64,000 nt of DNA from Methylobacter luteus IMV-B-3098. Lineage in GTDB: Bacteria; Pseudomonadota; Gammaproteobacteria; Methylococcales; Methylomonadaceae. Positions 8,848 to 16,762 of the stretch are shown piece after piece. The position numbers were made by a program, and so were the translations under genes. Location: assembly GCF_000427625.1 (NCBI RefSeq), contig NZ_KE386569.1, positions 3,466,854-3,530,853 of the forward strand, read 5' to 3'. The notes beneath the pieces were generated by a model that worked only from the letters and a program-made list of their open reading frames with translations, had not been told where the DNA came from and ran no database searches. How positions within the stretch are numbered: position 1 is the stretch's first letter; each line of letters opens with the position of its first letter.

Positions 8848-10400
8848 GAGTCTGTCGGACTTATCAGCATTTAAATCTCATCAGTTGTAAAATAGTGATG
8901 AGTTCAATCATTTTACCGCCATGATTTCTGATGAGTCGCTTTATTCAGTTTGATCGTAACCAACAGTATTTGCTTCCGCCGTCCGTGGACGAATGGTTGC
9001 CGGAAGACCACCTGGCACGCTTTATCGTCGAAGTGATCGATCAGCTCGATCTATCAAAACTGACAGGCCATTATTCTGGACGGGGTTCAGCGGCTTATCA
9101 TCCGGCACTGCTGTTGGCCCTGCTGATCTATGGTTATGCGACCGGCACGTTCTCCAGTCGCAAGATCGAGCGGGCAACCTACGATTCAGTGGCGTTTCGG
9201 TTCATTGCTGCCAATCATCATCCCGATCATGACACCCTGGCTCATTTCCGCAAGACCTTTCTGGTGGAGTTGGAGGACTTGTTCGTACAAGTGCTGACAC
9301 TGGCGCAGACGATGAAACTCGTCAAGCTGGGACAGATTTCGCTGGATGGTACCAAAATCAAGGCCAATGCCTCGAAGCACAAGGCCTTGTCCCATGGCCA
9401 CATCGAAAAGCTGGAAGCGCAATTGCGTGAGGAAGTGCAGGCCCTGCTGAAAAAGGCAGCGGACGTTGATCAGGAAGAATTGGCCGACGGTATCGATTTG
9501 CCGGCGGAAGTCGCGCGTCGGGAAGATCGCTTGAAAGCCTTGGCGGAAGCCAAGGCCAAGATTGCCGAACGGGTTAAAGAACGGGACGAACAAGCCCAAA
9601 AAGACCACCAGGAGAGACTGGCTGACCGGGAGCGCCAGCGCCAGGCGGGCAAAAAACCCCGAGGCCAGGAGCCCAAGGCGCCCGAAACCGGCCCCCAAGC
9701 TAAGGACCAGATCAACCTGACCGACGAAGCATCGCGGATCATGCCGAGCAAGGACGGCTTCGTGCAGGGCTACAATGCCCAGGCGGCCGTCGATGTTGAC
9801 AGCCTGCTGGTGGTTGCCGCCACGCTCAGCCAGCATACCAACGACAAGCGGCAAGTCGAGCCGATGCTGAAAGCGCTGAACGCCTTGCCGGACAGCCTCG
9901 GCAAGCCGGAAATGCTGCTGGCCGACAACGGCTACTTCAGCAAAGACAACATCCAGGCCTGTGTGGAGCAAAAAATTACACCCCTCATCGCGCTGGGCCG
10001 GGAAGCCCATCATCTGCCATTGGCGGAACGCCTGACGCCGGATGCACCGGAACCTGAAAGCGATGACCCGCTGGTCAAAATGGCCTGGAAACTCAAAACC
10101 CAGAGTGGCCGCACGCTTTATGGTAAACGCAAAAGCACGGTCGAGCCGGTATTTGGGATCATCAAACAGGTACTGGGCTTCCGCCAATTCTCGCTGAGAG
10201 GTCTTGATGCGGTAGCTGGTGAGTGGAAACTGGTGACTATGGCCTTCAATTTAAAGCGAATGCATGTGCTGGCGGCCGGATAACGGAAAAATAACCCGAA
10301 ATAGCTCTTGGTTGGGCAGAACCGAAGACTCAATGCCGCCAATAATCCATATCGGTCAAATAAGAATCATAATACTGAACCCTGTCCGACAGACTCCTAG
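8844..10400 (+). mobile_element. IS1182-family insertion sequence with CTAG target duplication
   Basis: The element is 1549 bp (8848-10396) bounded by perfect 13-bp inverted repeats GAGTCTGTCGGAC (8848-8860) and GTCCGACAGACTC (10384-10396). Both ends are flanked by CTAG (8844-8847 and 10397-10400), a palindromic 4-base target duplication. It carries one transposase gene. The insertion splits an acyltransferase gene, and the target frame is otherwise undamaged, so the event looks recent. Confidence 0.95.
8931..10283 (+). CDS. IS1182-family transposase
   Basis: A 450-residue DDE transposase starting MSRFIQFDRNQQYLLPPSVD. The N-terminal domain has YHPALLLALLIYGYATGTFSSRKIE and HHPDHDTLAHFRK, typical of the IS1182 group. 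The catalytic residues appear as ISLDGTKIKANAS (first Asp), LLADNGYFSKDN (second Asp) and KSTVEPVFGIIKQ (Glu). The middle (about residues 160-240) is a charged, helical linker with KKPRGQEPKAPETG. The frame is intact, so the element may be active. Confidence 0.95.
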   Translation: MSRFIQFDRNQQYLLPPSVDEWLPEDHLARFIVEVIDQLDLSKLTGHYSGRGSAAYHPALLLALLIYGYATGTFSSRKIERATYDSVAFRFIAANHHPDHDTLAHFRKTFLVELEDLFVQVLTLAQTMKLVKLGQISLDGTKIKANASKHKALSHGHIEKLEAQLREEVQALLKKAADVDQEELADGIDLPAEVARREDRLKALAEAKAKIAERVKERDEQAQKDHQERLADRERQRQAGKKPRGQEPKAPETGPQAKDQINLTDEASRIMPSKDGFVQGYNAQAAVDVDSLLVVAATLSQHTNDKRQVEPMLKALNALPDSLGKPEMLLADNGYFSKDNIQACVEQKITPLIALGREAHHLPLAERLTPDAPEPESDDPLVKMAWKLKTQSGRTLYGKRKSTVEPVFGIIKQVLGFRQFSLRGLDAVAGEWKLVTMAFNLKRMHVLAAG

Positions 10401-11174
10401 TGTTGGAATTAGCGTGTAAAAACCCGGATACGGAATCGTTTTATTAAACAAAAAAACCGGCAATACGATTAGGGCGAATCCGATAGCAGATCCTGCTTGA
10501 TTTATGCCGGATGAAAAAGGGATATGTTTAGCCTCTTTTTGACTGTTAAGGTAAATTGCAATAAAGGAACCAATCAGTAGCTCTCCTGCGCGGCCTCGTG
10601 TATCAAAAAATATCTTTTGAGGATCAACAGCAGACTGCAATTCTGCAAAAATAAAACTAGTCATAGCAATCAGTATAAATACTGATGGCAACCACTTTTT
10701 ATCAATTCGCCAAAAAAAAATAGTTAGAAGGGGAAAAAATAAATAATATTGCTCTTCTACAGAAAGACTCCATGTGTGTAGCAGTGGTTTTTCTTCTGCT
10801 ACATTAGCGAAGTATCCGGTATCATTCCTAAAGTAAAGATTGGATACATATAGCATGACACTGATTAAACTCTTGGAGAAATCCAGGAGCGTGTTTGGTA
10901 ACATCCATAGCCAGGCAAATGGCAAACAGACCAATATCACAAAAAACAGAGCCGGCAGAATGCGTCTGCATCTGCGTTCATAAAAAGCGATAATTGAAAA
11001 TTGTCCAGTCTTTATTTCAGAAAATATGATGGACGTAATCAAATAGCCGCTTATGACAAAAAATACATCTACGCCTACATATCCACCACTGAACCAATCA
11101 AATCCAGCATGAAAAAATATGACAGGCAGCACAGCTATAGCACGCAAGCCGTCTATTTCTTTTCTATATAACAT
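10397..11174 (-). pseudogene. OafA-like acyltransferase, 5' part, split by IS1182-type element
   Basis: This is the N-terminal part of an acyltransferase-3 membrane protein. It starts MLYRKEIDGLRAIAVLPV with the conserved His of FFHAG, then GGYVGVDVFFVISGYLIT, ERRCRRILPALF and LLHTWSLSVEEQYYLFFP. These motifs define O-acyltransferases that modify surface glycans in the inner membrane. The start is ATG at 11174. Intact sequence ends at the CTAG duplication; beyond it the frame runs into the element. The other part is at 7735-8847. As it stands the glycan modification is probably lost. Confidence 0.9.
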
Positions 11175-11259
11175 CAAAATATATGATTCCTATGTGACTC
11201 TAGCCTTATTGAATAATTCTAAGCTATCCGGCCTTCTTATATAAATTTGACTGTTTCTC

Positions 11260-12342
11260 CTAATTAGCCTCATTGAGTCGTGGGTGCAGACAAAAAGATT
11301 CGGAGCGGAATTTCCTGCCTAATTTTGCCCCTAAGGAAATGCAGCGTTTTTCTATAAGGTGCCAAGAGATAAAACCGAGTATTATTGAAATACAGAGGGC
11401 CGATACCTGATTGAATAGCACCCCATATTCATGAAAATAACTGGCCAGGATTTGCTGGACCGGAAATCCCCATAAATAAATGCCATATGAAATATCTGAT
11501 TTAGGCTTGAGTTTTATAACAAAATCAAGGCTGGCTATATATATTATTGAAACAAATATTGCGTAGTATAAAAAATAAAATTTATAACCGCAGTTTCTGA
11601 ACAAATAAAATAATAACCATGCCCCTAAAATTAAAAAAAAGTTAATACTTATCTGATCCTTATAAAAAGCAAGTATTGAGCCAAAAGCGAAACACGGGGC
11701 AAGCATATTTATGTGGTGCTTATGTGGCAGCCATGTGAATAGAAGCTTATTTCCTAGTAACGGATCAATCAAAATAACGAGAAATAATATGAGTGGCAGT
11801 ATTTTCGATTTAAACAGTCCCACCATAAACAACGACAGGACAATAAGGTAAGCAGACACTTCGTATGAAATAGTCCATAAGGAACCGTTTACGCTATTTT
11901 TCCACGGGTTATCTACAAAAACGCCGGGAAGGGATAGTTGATAATTCAATATCAGACTTTTATAGAAATATCTAAAAGCATCGCCGGAGCCAAAGTATTC
12001 ATTAATGGGGAGTTTGGTGAGGACTGGCCCTAAAATAAAAGCCGAAATAAAAACAGTAATAAAAAGGGCTGGCCAAATCCTGAAAATTCTGGATATAACA
12101 AACTGGATTAGATTGCGTTTCTCCAGAAGGCTATTAGTAACAACAAGCCCGCTCAGAAAGAAAAATATATTTACCGCTAGCGATCCGGAGTAATCAAAAC
12201 GGACCAATCTGCGAACGATATCGATCTGGCCTGCTTCAGGAGAAAGAGGATACGCATGCCCATAAATTACCATGCAAGCAGCTATGACTCTGAAGATATC
12301 CAAATTATTTTTTTCTTTATTCAATATTTCTTCAAGCTTCAT
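11260..12342 (-). CDS. Acyltransferase family 3 membrane protein
   Basis: About 360 residues, with about ten hydrophobic segments. Landmarks are NNLDIFRVIAACMVIYGHAY near the N-terminus (with the conserved His), LAVNIFFFLSGLVV, SRIFRIWPAL, NGSLWTISYEVSAYL and DISYGIYLWGFPVQQ. It lacks the SGNH domain of its split neighbour, so it is the short membrane-only form. The ATG at 12342 is preferred over a TTG at 12384 because AAAGG lies about 10 bases before it. It probably transfers an acyl group to a lipid-linked sugar; the group and target are unknown. DNA here is AT-richer than the flanking housekeeping genes. Confidence 0.85.
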   Translation of the reverse strand: MKLEEILNKEKNNLDIFRVIAACMVIYGHAYPLSPEAGQIDIVRRLVRFDYSGSLAVNIFFFLSGLVVTNSLLEKRNLIQFVISRIFRIWPALFITVFISAFILGPVLTKLPINEYFGSGDAFRYFYKSLILNYQLSLPGVFVDNPWKNSVNGSLWTISYEVSAYLIVLSLFMVGLFKSKILPLILFLVILIDPLLGNKLLFTWLPHKHHINMLAPCFAFGSILAFYKDQISINFFLILGAWLLFYLFRNCGYKFYFLYYAIFVSIIYIASLDFVIKLKPKSDISYGIYLWGFPVQQILASYFHEYGVLFNQVSALCISIILGFISWHLIEKRCISLGAKLGRKFRSESFCLHPRLNEAN

Positions 12343-12485
12343 TGCAAAAGGGCCTTTAATAATTTTGGTGCTTATTAATTCCAAGGATACATGCTATTTA
12401 AACAATCCATTTTTAATGCATAAAAGGCATGATGCATAAGTATTTTTTCTGCGCGTCTCGCATCACTAATTAAATTTTTTAAAAA

Positions 12486-13544
12486 CTAATCAGATAATTC
12501 AACAATACCGACTTTTACTTTTTCATTGTTTTGGCGGCTGTACAAAAACACGGGATGACTGCCTGCATTGATCGTTTTCTGATGCACTGAAAAAAGACCA
12601 GTCACTAGCGTCGAACCTACGGTTGTATTAAGCGGCGTATCACTAACAAGAATAACAGAATCCCGCGGAGCGCAATGAGATGTTATCCATAAAGGGCTCT
12701 TATCCCCTTTAAGAAATTGCTCTAATGGCAATGATTTTGGTCCCCAGCCCTGTACTACGCCGAAATGCTTTGACTCATGCCCTTCTTCATTAATGGCGGG
12801 ACGCGATCTGTCAAATACCTCGAAAAAACCGACACGCTGCTTTAAGTTTCGGGATGGATCATAAATCATGACTTCTTGTTTGCCGGGATTGCTTATCAGG
12901 CCGTTTAGCAGCTTTCCTTCAATTTTTGTTGTCAAAACATCGACGCCTTTAGTTGTAGGCATTAAGGTTCCGTTTATATAGACTCTTAGCAGACCTGTAT
13001 AGGGGCCAATAAGAAACCAATGACTGGAATGCCCATCCGATTGCTGATTGAACCCCATATCAACACAAGTAGATTGAGGCCCCCAATCTTTAATATTCAA
13101 AAAATCAACAAGTACCGCATTTTGAAATGCATTAATCTCTTCCTTTATTTGCACGCCTTGCTTATTTTTCACGAGCAACGCGTAAAAAATCATGTCCCGC
13201 TCAAACTCGGAGACAATCCATCCGTCGATATCCACGATTTTGCCCGCTAGAAATTCCTCTCTGGTAATTTCACTGATCCGGTCGTAGAACGCTTCTTCAG
13301 TATCTATATTATGCCAGTTTTTAGAGATCAGCTTAGCTTCTAGCTGCGCAATTTGATCGACTGAAGAGTTTTTGAAACGGGCGCCTTTTAGCTGTAATCC
13401 AAAGTTTTGAACATAGGTTCTTATATTTTCGTCTGATTCATCAGTAAGGCTAAAGTCATAATAAAATTTCTTATAGGCTAAAGATCCAGCCGCGGCAGTC
13501 AGAATAAGCCCAAGAAATTTTCGGCGTTTCATCAATGGCATCAT
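12486..13544 (-). CDS. Tat-signal protein partner of the GMC oxidoreductase (unknown function)
   Basis: 352 residues from ATG 13544, chosen because GAGGTG lies five bases before it and two bases after the upstream stop. The N-terminus MMPLMKRRKFLGLILTAAAG is a twin-arginine signal (RRKFLG) followed by a hydrophobic stretch, so the protein is likely exported folded by Tat. An N-terminal domain (about 30-130) with LAGKIVDIDGWIVSEFE and a C-terminal beta-rich part (about 140-350) with VGFFEVFDRSRP and VKVGIVEL, possibly Ig-like, follow. No enzyme motif is recognised. The gene order, oxidoreductase then Tat-signal partner, resembles periplasmic sugar dehydrogenases where the small subunit carries the FAD subunit out. 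Confidence 0.6.
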   Translation of the reverse strand: MMPLMKRRKFLGLILTAAAGSLAYKKFYYDFSLTDESDENIRTYVQNFGLQLKGARFKNSSVDQIAQLEAKLISKNWHNIDTEEAFYDRISEITREEFLAGKIVDIDGWIVSEFERDMIFYALLVKNKQGVQIKEEINAFQNAVLVDFLNIKDWGPQSTCVDMGFNQQSDGHSSHWFLIGPYTGLLRVYINGTLMPTTKGVDVLTTKIEGKLLNGLISNPGKQEVMIYDPSRNLKQRVGFFEVFDRSRPAINEEGHESKHFGVVQGWGPKSLPLEQFLKGDKSPLWITSHCAPRDSVILVSDTPLNTTVGSTLVTGLFSVHQKTINAGSHPVFLYSRQNNEKVKVGIVELSD

Positions 13545-13546
13545 AA

Positions 13547-14989
13547 CTACACCTCTTCGCCAATATGATCTGCCAGGCGGACAGCCAGCGCGACAATCGT
13601 GAGCGTCGGATTGGAATAACCACACGTCGGGAAAATGGAACTCCCTGCCACATACAGGTCAGACGTTTCAAAAACCTTACAGTCTGAATCAACAACGCCA
13701 AACTCATGATTTGAAGCCATTCTAGTCGTTCCGATATGATGCATGCCGACTCCAAGGGGACGGCTTATTTCTGGAGGTTCCTTTATCTGGATTTTCAGGC
13801 GGCCTTGACCGGTTGCCCCAATAGTAGTGGCAAATTTGGTTATGAAAAAGGACGCATTTTCGAAATCTTCTTCCGCTATATTCCAGTCAAGTATGGTTCG
13901 TGGAACTCCGTTTACATCAAGATTAGAATCGAGCCGTACTCTACTGTTCCTATTGGGACGGTGTCCCGTCACTACTCGCAGGGTATAGTGCCAGCCTCGG
14001 CTGAGTCCTTGGAAAAAGCCTGGATTTTCCAAGTAAGAGGCGCCTAGCGACTTATCCTCGTCCGCAGGGTAGACATCAATCATCAAATTACCAAACCCCG
14101 GTTGACGCAGCATGCTTGCACTGGGCGTGATTCGTCCCATTACATCACCTGAACTGTTTGTCGTTCTGTCGTAATTAATTGCAGTCCTGGCAAGTACCCG
14201 CGATGTAGTTAGTGCAAAATGATCCATAAAACAACGACCAATCCAGTCACTGCCTAGGTTAATGCGGTTAAGTTCATTCGAATAAAGCAATGTTCTGGCA
14301 TTTTCAACACCTCCCATCGCTAGCACGTAACGTTTTGAATGCACTGTTACTCGTTTTTTATTCGCGTTAAGCAAGACTAAATGGCATTTTCCATTTTCGC
14401 CACGTTCAATGTGAAGCAGTTGAGTATTCAAAATGCAATAAACAGAGGGTGAATTTTTTATGTCGGCTCTATATCTATCGCCAAATCTGGTTGGAGGGCT
14501 AAATCTGAAAATAGAATTTCTAAATGCGGAATCCTTATCAAAGGAGAAAAGGTTTAACTGATCAATGCCATTAATCCTCTCTGGGTTATATTCGCTTCCG
14601 CGTACCTCGCAGATTTTATGGGCTTCATCATAATAAGGCGCAAGTGAATCGTAATTTATGGGCCATCCGCTATAAGGTATGCCTTCGTTTGCCTCAAAAT
14701 CTTCCCTATCTAATGGACGAACCCAGCCGCCCCAGTGATTTGAGCATCCACCAAAATATCTCAACCTGGACGCCTCAAGCGGATATGGGCGTGAGACTGT
14801 CCGGCCAACATAAGGATCGTTTTCCTCTTCCGTTGGATATTCAAAACCGCCTGCTTCGATCAACAGAACGCTTTTGCCTTTCGCGGAGAGCTTGAGTGCA
14901 AGAGTGATCCCCGCGGGGCCTGCGCCAATAATTGCGACGTCTGTTCCGTGATCAGCCAATTGGTCAAGTTTTTGTGTATCTATAAACAT
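13547..14989 (-). CDS. GMC-family FAD-dependent oxidoreductase
   Basis: 480 residues. The FAD-binding motif DVAIIGAGPAGITLALKLS is near residues 17-35 and is followed by VLLIEAGG. CSNHWGGWVRPLDREDF is the substrate-loop block, YVLAMGGVENARTLL follows, and the C-terminal GMC domain has MHHIGTTRMA and SNPTLTIVALAVRLADH. There is no signal peptide of its own. It oxidises an alcohol or sugar; the acceptor is not evident. The next gene, two bases on, encodes a Tat-signal protein that could piggy-back this subunit to the periplasm (inference). Such an oxidoreductase inside a polysaccharide cluster is unusual. Confidence 0.85.
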   Translation of the reverse strand: MFIDTQKLDQLADHGTDVAIIGAGPAGITLALKLSAKGKSVLLIEAGGFEYPTEEENDPYVGRTVSRPYPLEASRLRYFGGCSNHWGGWVRPLDREDFEANEGIPYSGWPINYDSLAPYYDEAHKICEVRGSEYNPERINGIDQLNLFSFDKDSAFRNSIFRFSPPTRFGDRYRADIKNSPSVYCILNTQLLHIERGENGKCHLVLLNANKKRVTVHSKRYVLAMGGVENARTLLYSNELNRINLGSDWIGRCFMDHFALTTSRVLARTAINYDRTTNSSGDVMGRITPSASMLRQPGFGNLMIDVYPADEDKSLGASYLENPGFFQGLSRGWHYTLRVVTGHRPNRNSRVRLDSNLDVNGVPRTILDWNIAEEDFENASFFITKFATTIGATGQGRLKIQIKEPPEISRPLGVGMHHIGTTRMASNHEFGVVDSDCKVFETSDLYVAGSSIFPTCGYSNPTLTIVALAVRLADHIGEEV

Positions 14990-15126
14990 TTCATATTTTT
15001 CCAGGACCGAATATAGCAGGCTTACTGCACCAATAATTCGTGTCTCAAATTAGTTGTAAACAATAAAGTAGAATCGTCTAATTCAAGAAATAGCACCAGG
15101 CAAATGGATTGAGTTATGCGTAGGCG

Positions 15127-16686
15127 TTAAGGTTTTGTCCTGGAGTAGTCAAGAAGTCTTGGCCGGTAGACACCAAATAGTTCGGTACCACGACCTCCTG
15201 CCCGAAAGTGCTCGAGCTCGGCATTAACCATGCGAACAATCCATTTTCGATCATCAGGGTTTTTCAGATCATAGTTGTCGCTATAAGTAAGATTGATTAA
15301 GCGCCAAAGAAAGCAGTTTCTCCGATATACATCGACCGGATGAAACCATCTATCCAGTAGCGGCTCAATGTTCTCGCTACGGATTCCTTCAAAGCAGCCC
15401 ACGGAGTAATCGTTGTCGGGAATCTCATAATCCAGTTCACTGGTATGATGGTTGATCCGATATTGCTTGGGCAATTGATGGAATAATTTATTTGCCTCTT
15501 CCCTGGCATCGGGCCAAAGTCGATTGCCATTTCTTCCCACGTATTCTCCGATGCTCCAAAATTCGCCGTCTTCATTGAGACTGTTGTGGCAAAACTTCAT
15601 AAGTCTCTCTAGCTCGACAATGTGATGCAACGCAGAGACGCAAAGAATGATATCCCACTTTTCTCCGGAGAATGACAACTCGTTAACATTCGCTTCAATT
15701 AAATCAAGCTTTATCTCTGGCGCGAATTGTTTTGATGCCAAACCAAGAAGATCGACATTGATATCTAAAAGAGACCACTCAACGTTAGTGCCAACTTGTG
15801 CCGCATAATCCGCTTCAATTCGCGCAGCTCCACTGCATAACGACAAAACCTTTACTCTGTTGCCGGATTTGGCACGTGATTTTAACCGCTCCAGGAAATT
15901 TGGAGGAGTCTGGGGAATGCACTCGGCCAGTAATCTTGTCGCATAGTCATAGGGGAACTCGCCAGGCAATGGTTCAGCGTCAGTAATTGCTGTGCCATTC
16001 GATATTTCAGCAACATCATTACCCTGTATAAACTTTCTTACCGGCCTAGGCTTACTGGCTGCAAGCTCAGCATGTTGGTCCTGGATCGATGAATACATGC
16101 TGTGTCTATAAACGATACTAAAGTGTTCAATCTCGTTTCTCGAACGATGCTCGTGGAATGATCGAGCTTTTAGTAATGACAACTGGTCTTCCCGTCCTAT
16201 GCATAAATCAGAAATGGCTAGCCAATCACCGGAAGGATCATTTTTCGCTCCTGGTTGGCATCGGAAAATTAGCCGCCCTTTATGACCTGCTAAATGTGAG
16301 ATATCCAAGTTGATCATCCTCCAATACGGCGGCTGCATTCCGCCAGCTATTGGAAGGGCACAAATCAAGTCCGCGATATGATTTTGATCTGATTCTAAAA
16401 AACAAATTTCAAATACCAAGCCATCCGCACTTATATTTGGCAGTGCGGCTGAATATCGAATATTAAGTCGCGTATCTTTTTTGATCTGTAAGTTATCCGG
16501 CAGTTCGATACTCTCTCCGGATAATAAAATCATAGAAAGTCGCTTGTCTTCGCAATGTGCTATTTGCATCCATCTCGGAAAATTAACGTTGCGTGGAGTG
16601 CCCGTAATCTCGAATATCGAAAATTCGTCTAAATAAAAGGCGTTGGAAACATAATTTTTTTCCAAGTTGTTGACTTTATGAAACAT
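15127..16686 (-). CDS. SAM-dependent methyltransferase with N-terminal accessory domain
   Basis: 519 residues. A class I methyltransferase core lies at about 270-400: VKVLSLCSGAARIEADYA (motif I), LLDINVDLLGLA (motif II), WDIILCVSALHHIVELERL (motif IV and V). The first 180 residues are beta-rich (for example ADGLVFEICFLESDQ and HKGRLIFRCQPGA) and look like a carbohydrate-binding jelly-roll rather than a catalytic domain. The C-terminal part resembles O-antigen or rhamnan methyltransferase tails. It probably methylates a sugar of the exported glycan, perhaps as a chain-end cap before Wzt recognition; that is inference. Confidence 0.7.
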   Translation of the reverse strand: MFHKVNNLEKNYVSNAFYLDEFSIFEITGTPRNVNFPRWMQIAHCEDKRLSMILLSGESIELPDNLQIKKDTRLNIRYSAALPNISADGLVFEICFLESDQNHIADLICALPIAGGMQPPYWRMINLDISHLAGHKGRLIFRCQPGAKNDPSGDWLAISDLCIGREDQLSLLKARSFHEHRSRNEIEHFSIVYRHSMYSSIQDQHAELAASKPRPVRKFIQGNDVAEISNGTAITDAEPLPGEFPYDYATRLLAECIPQTPPNFLERLKSRAKSGNRVKVLSLCSGAARIEADYAAQVGTNVEWSLLDINVDLLGLASKQFAPEIKLDLIEANVNELSFSGEKWDIILCVSALHHIVELERLMKFCHNSLNEDGEFWSIGEYVGRNGNRLWPDAREEANKLFHQLPKQYRINHHTSELDYEIPDNDYSVGCFEGIRSENIEPLLDRWFHPVDVYRRNCFLWRLINLTYSDNYDLKNPDDRKWIVRMVNAELEHFRAGGRGTELFGVYRPRLLDYSRTKP

Positions 16687-16762
16687 TAGATGGCCTGCTT
16701 AGCTTGATTAATATCGTGAACCAACTTTATTAAAGGCGCATGGCGTAATAAATTTTTTAATA

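Noticed and set aside
9186-10187. Long leftward open frame inside the IS1182-type element
   Set aside because: It is the antisense of the transposase and has no family features or ribosome site.
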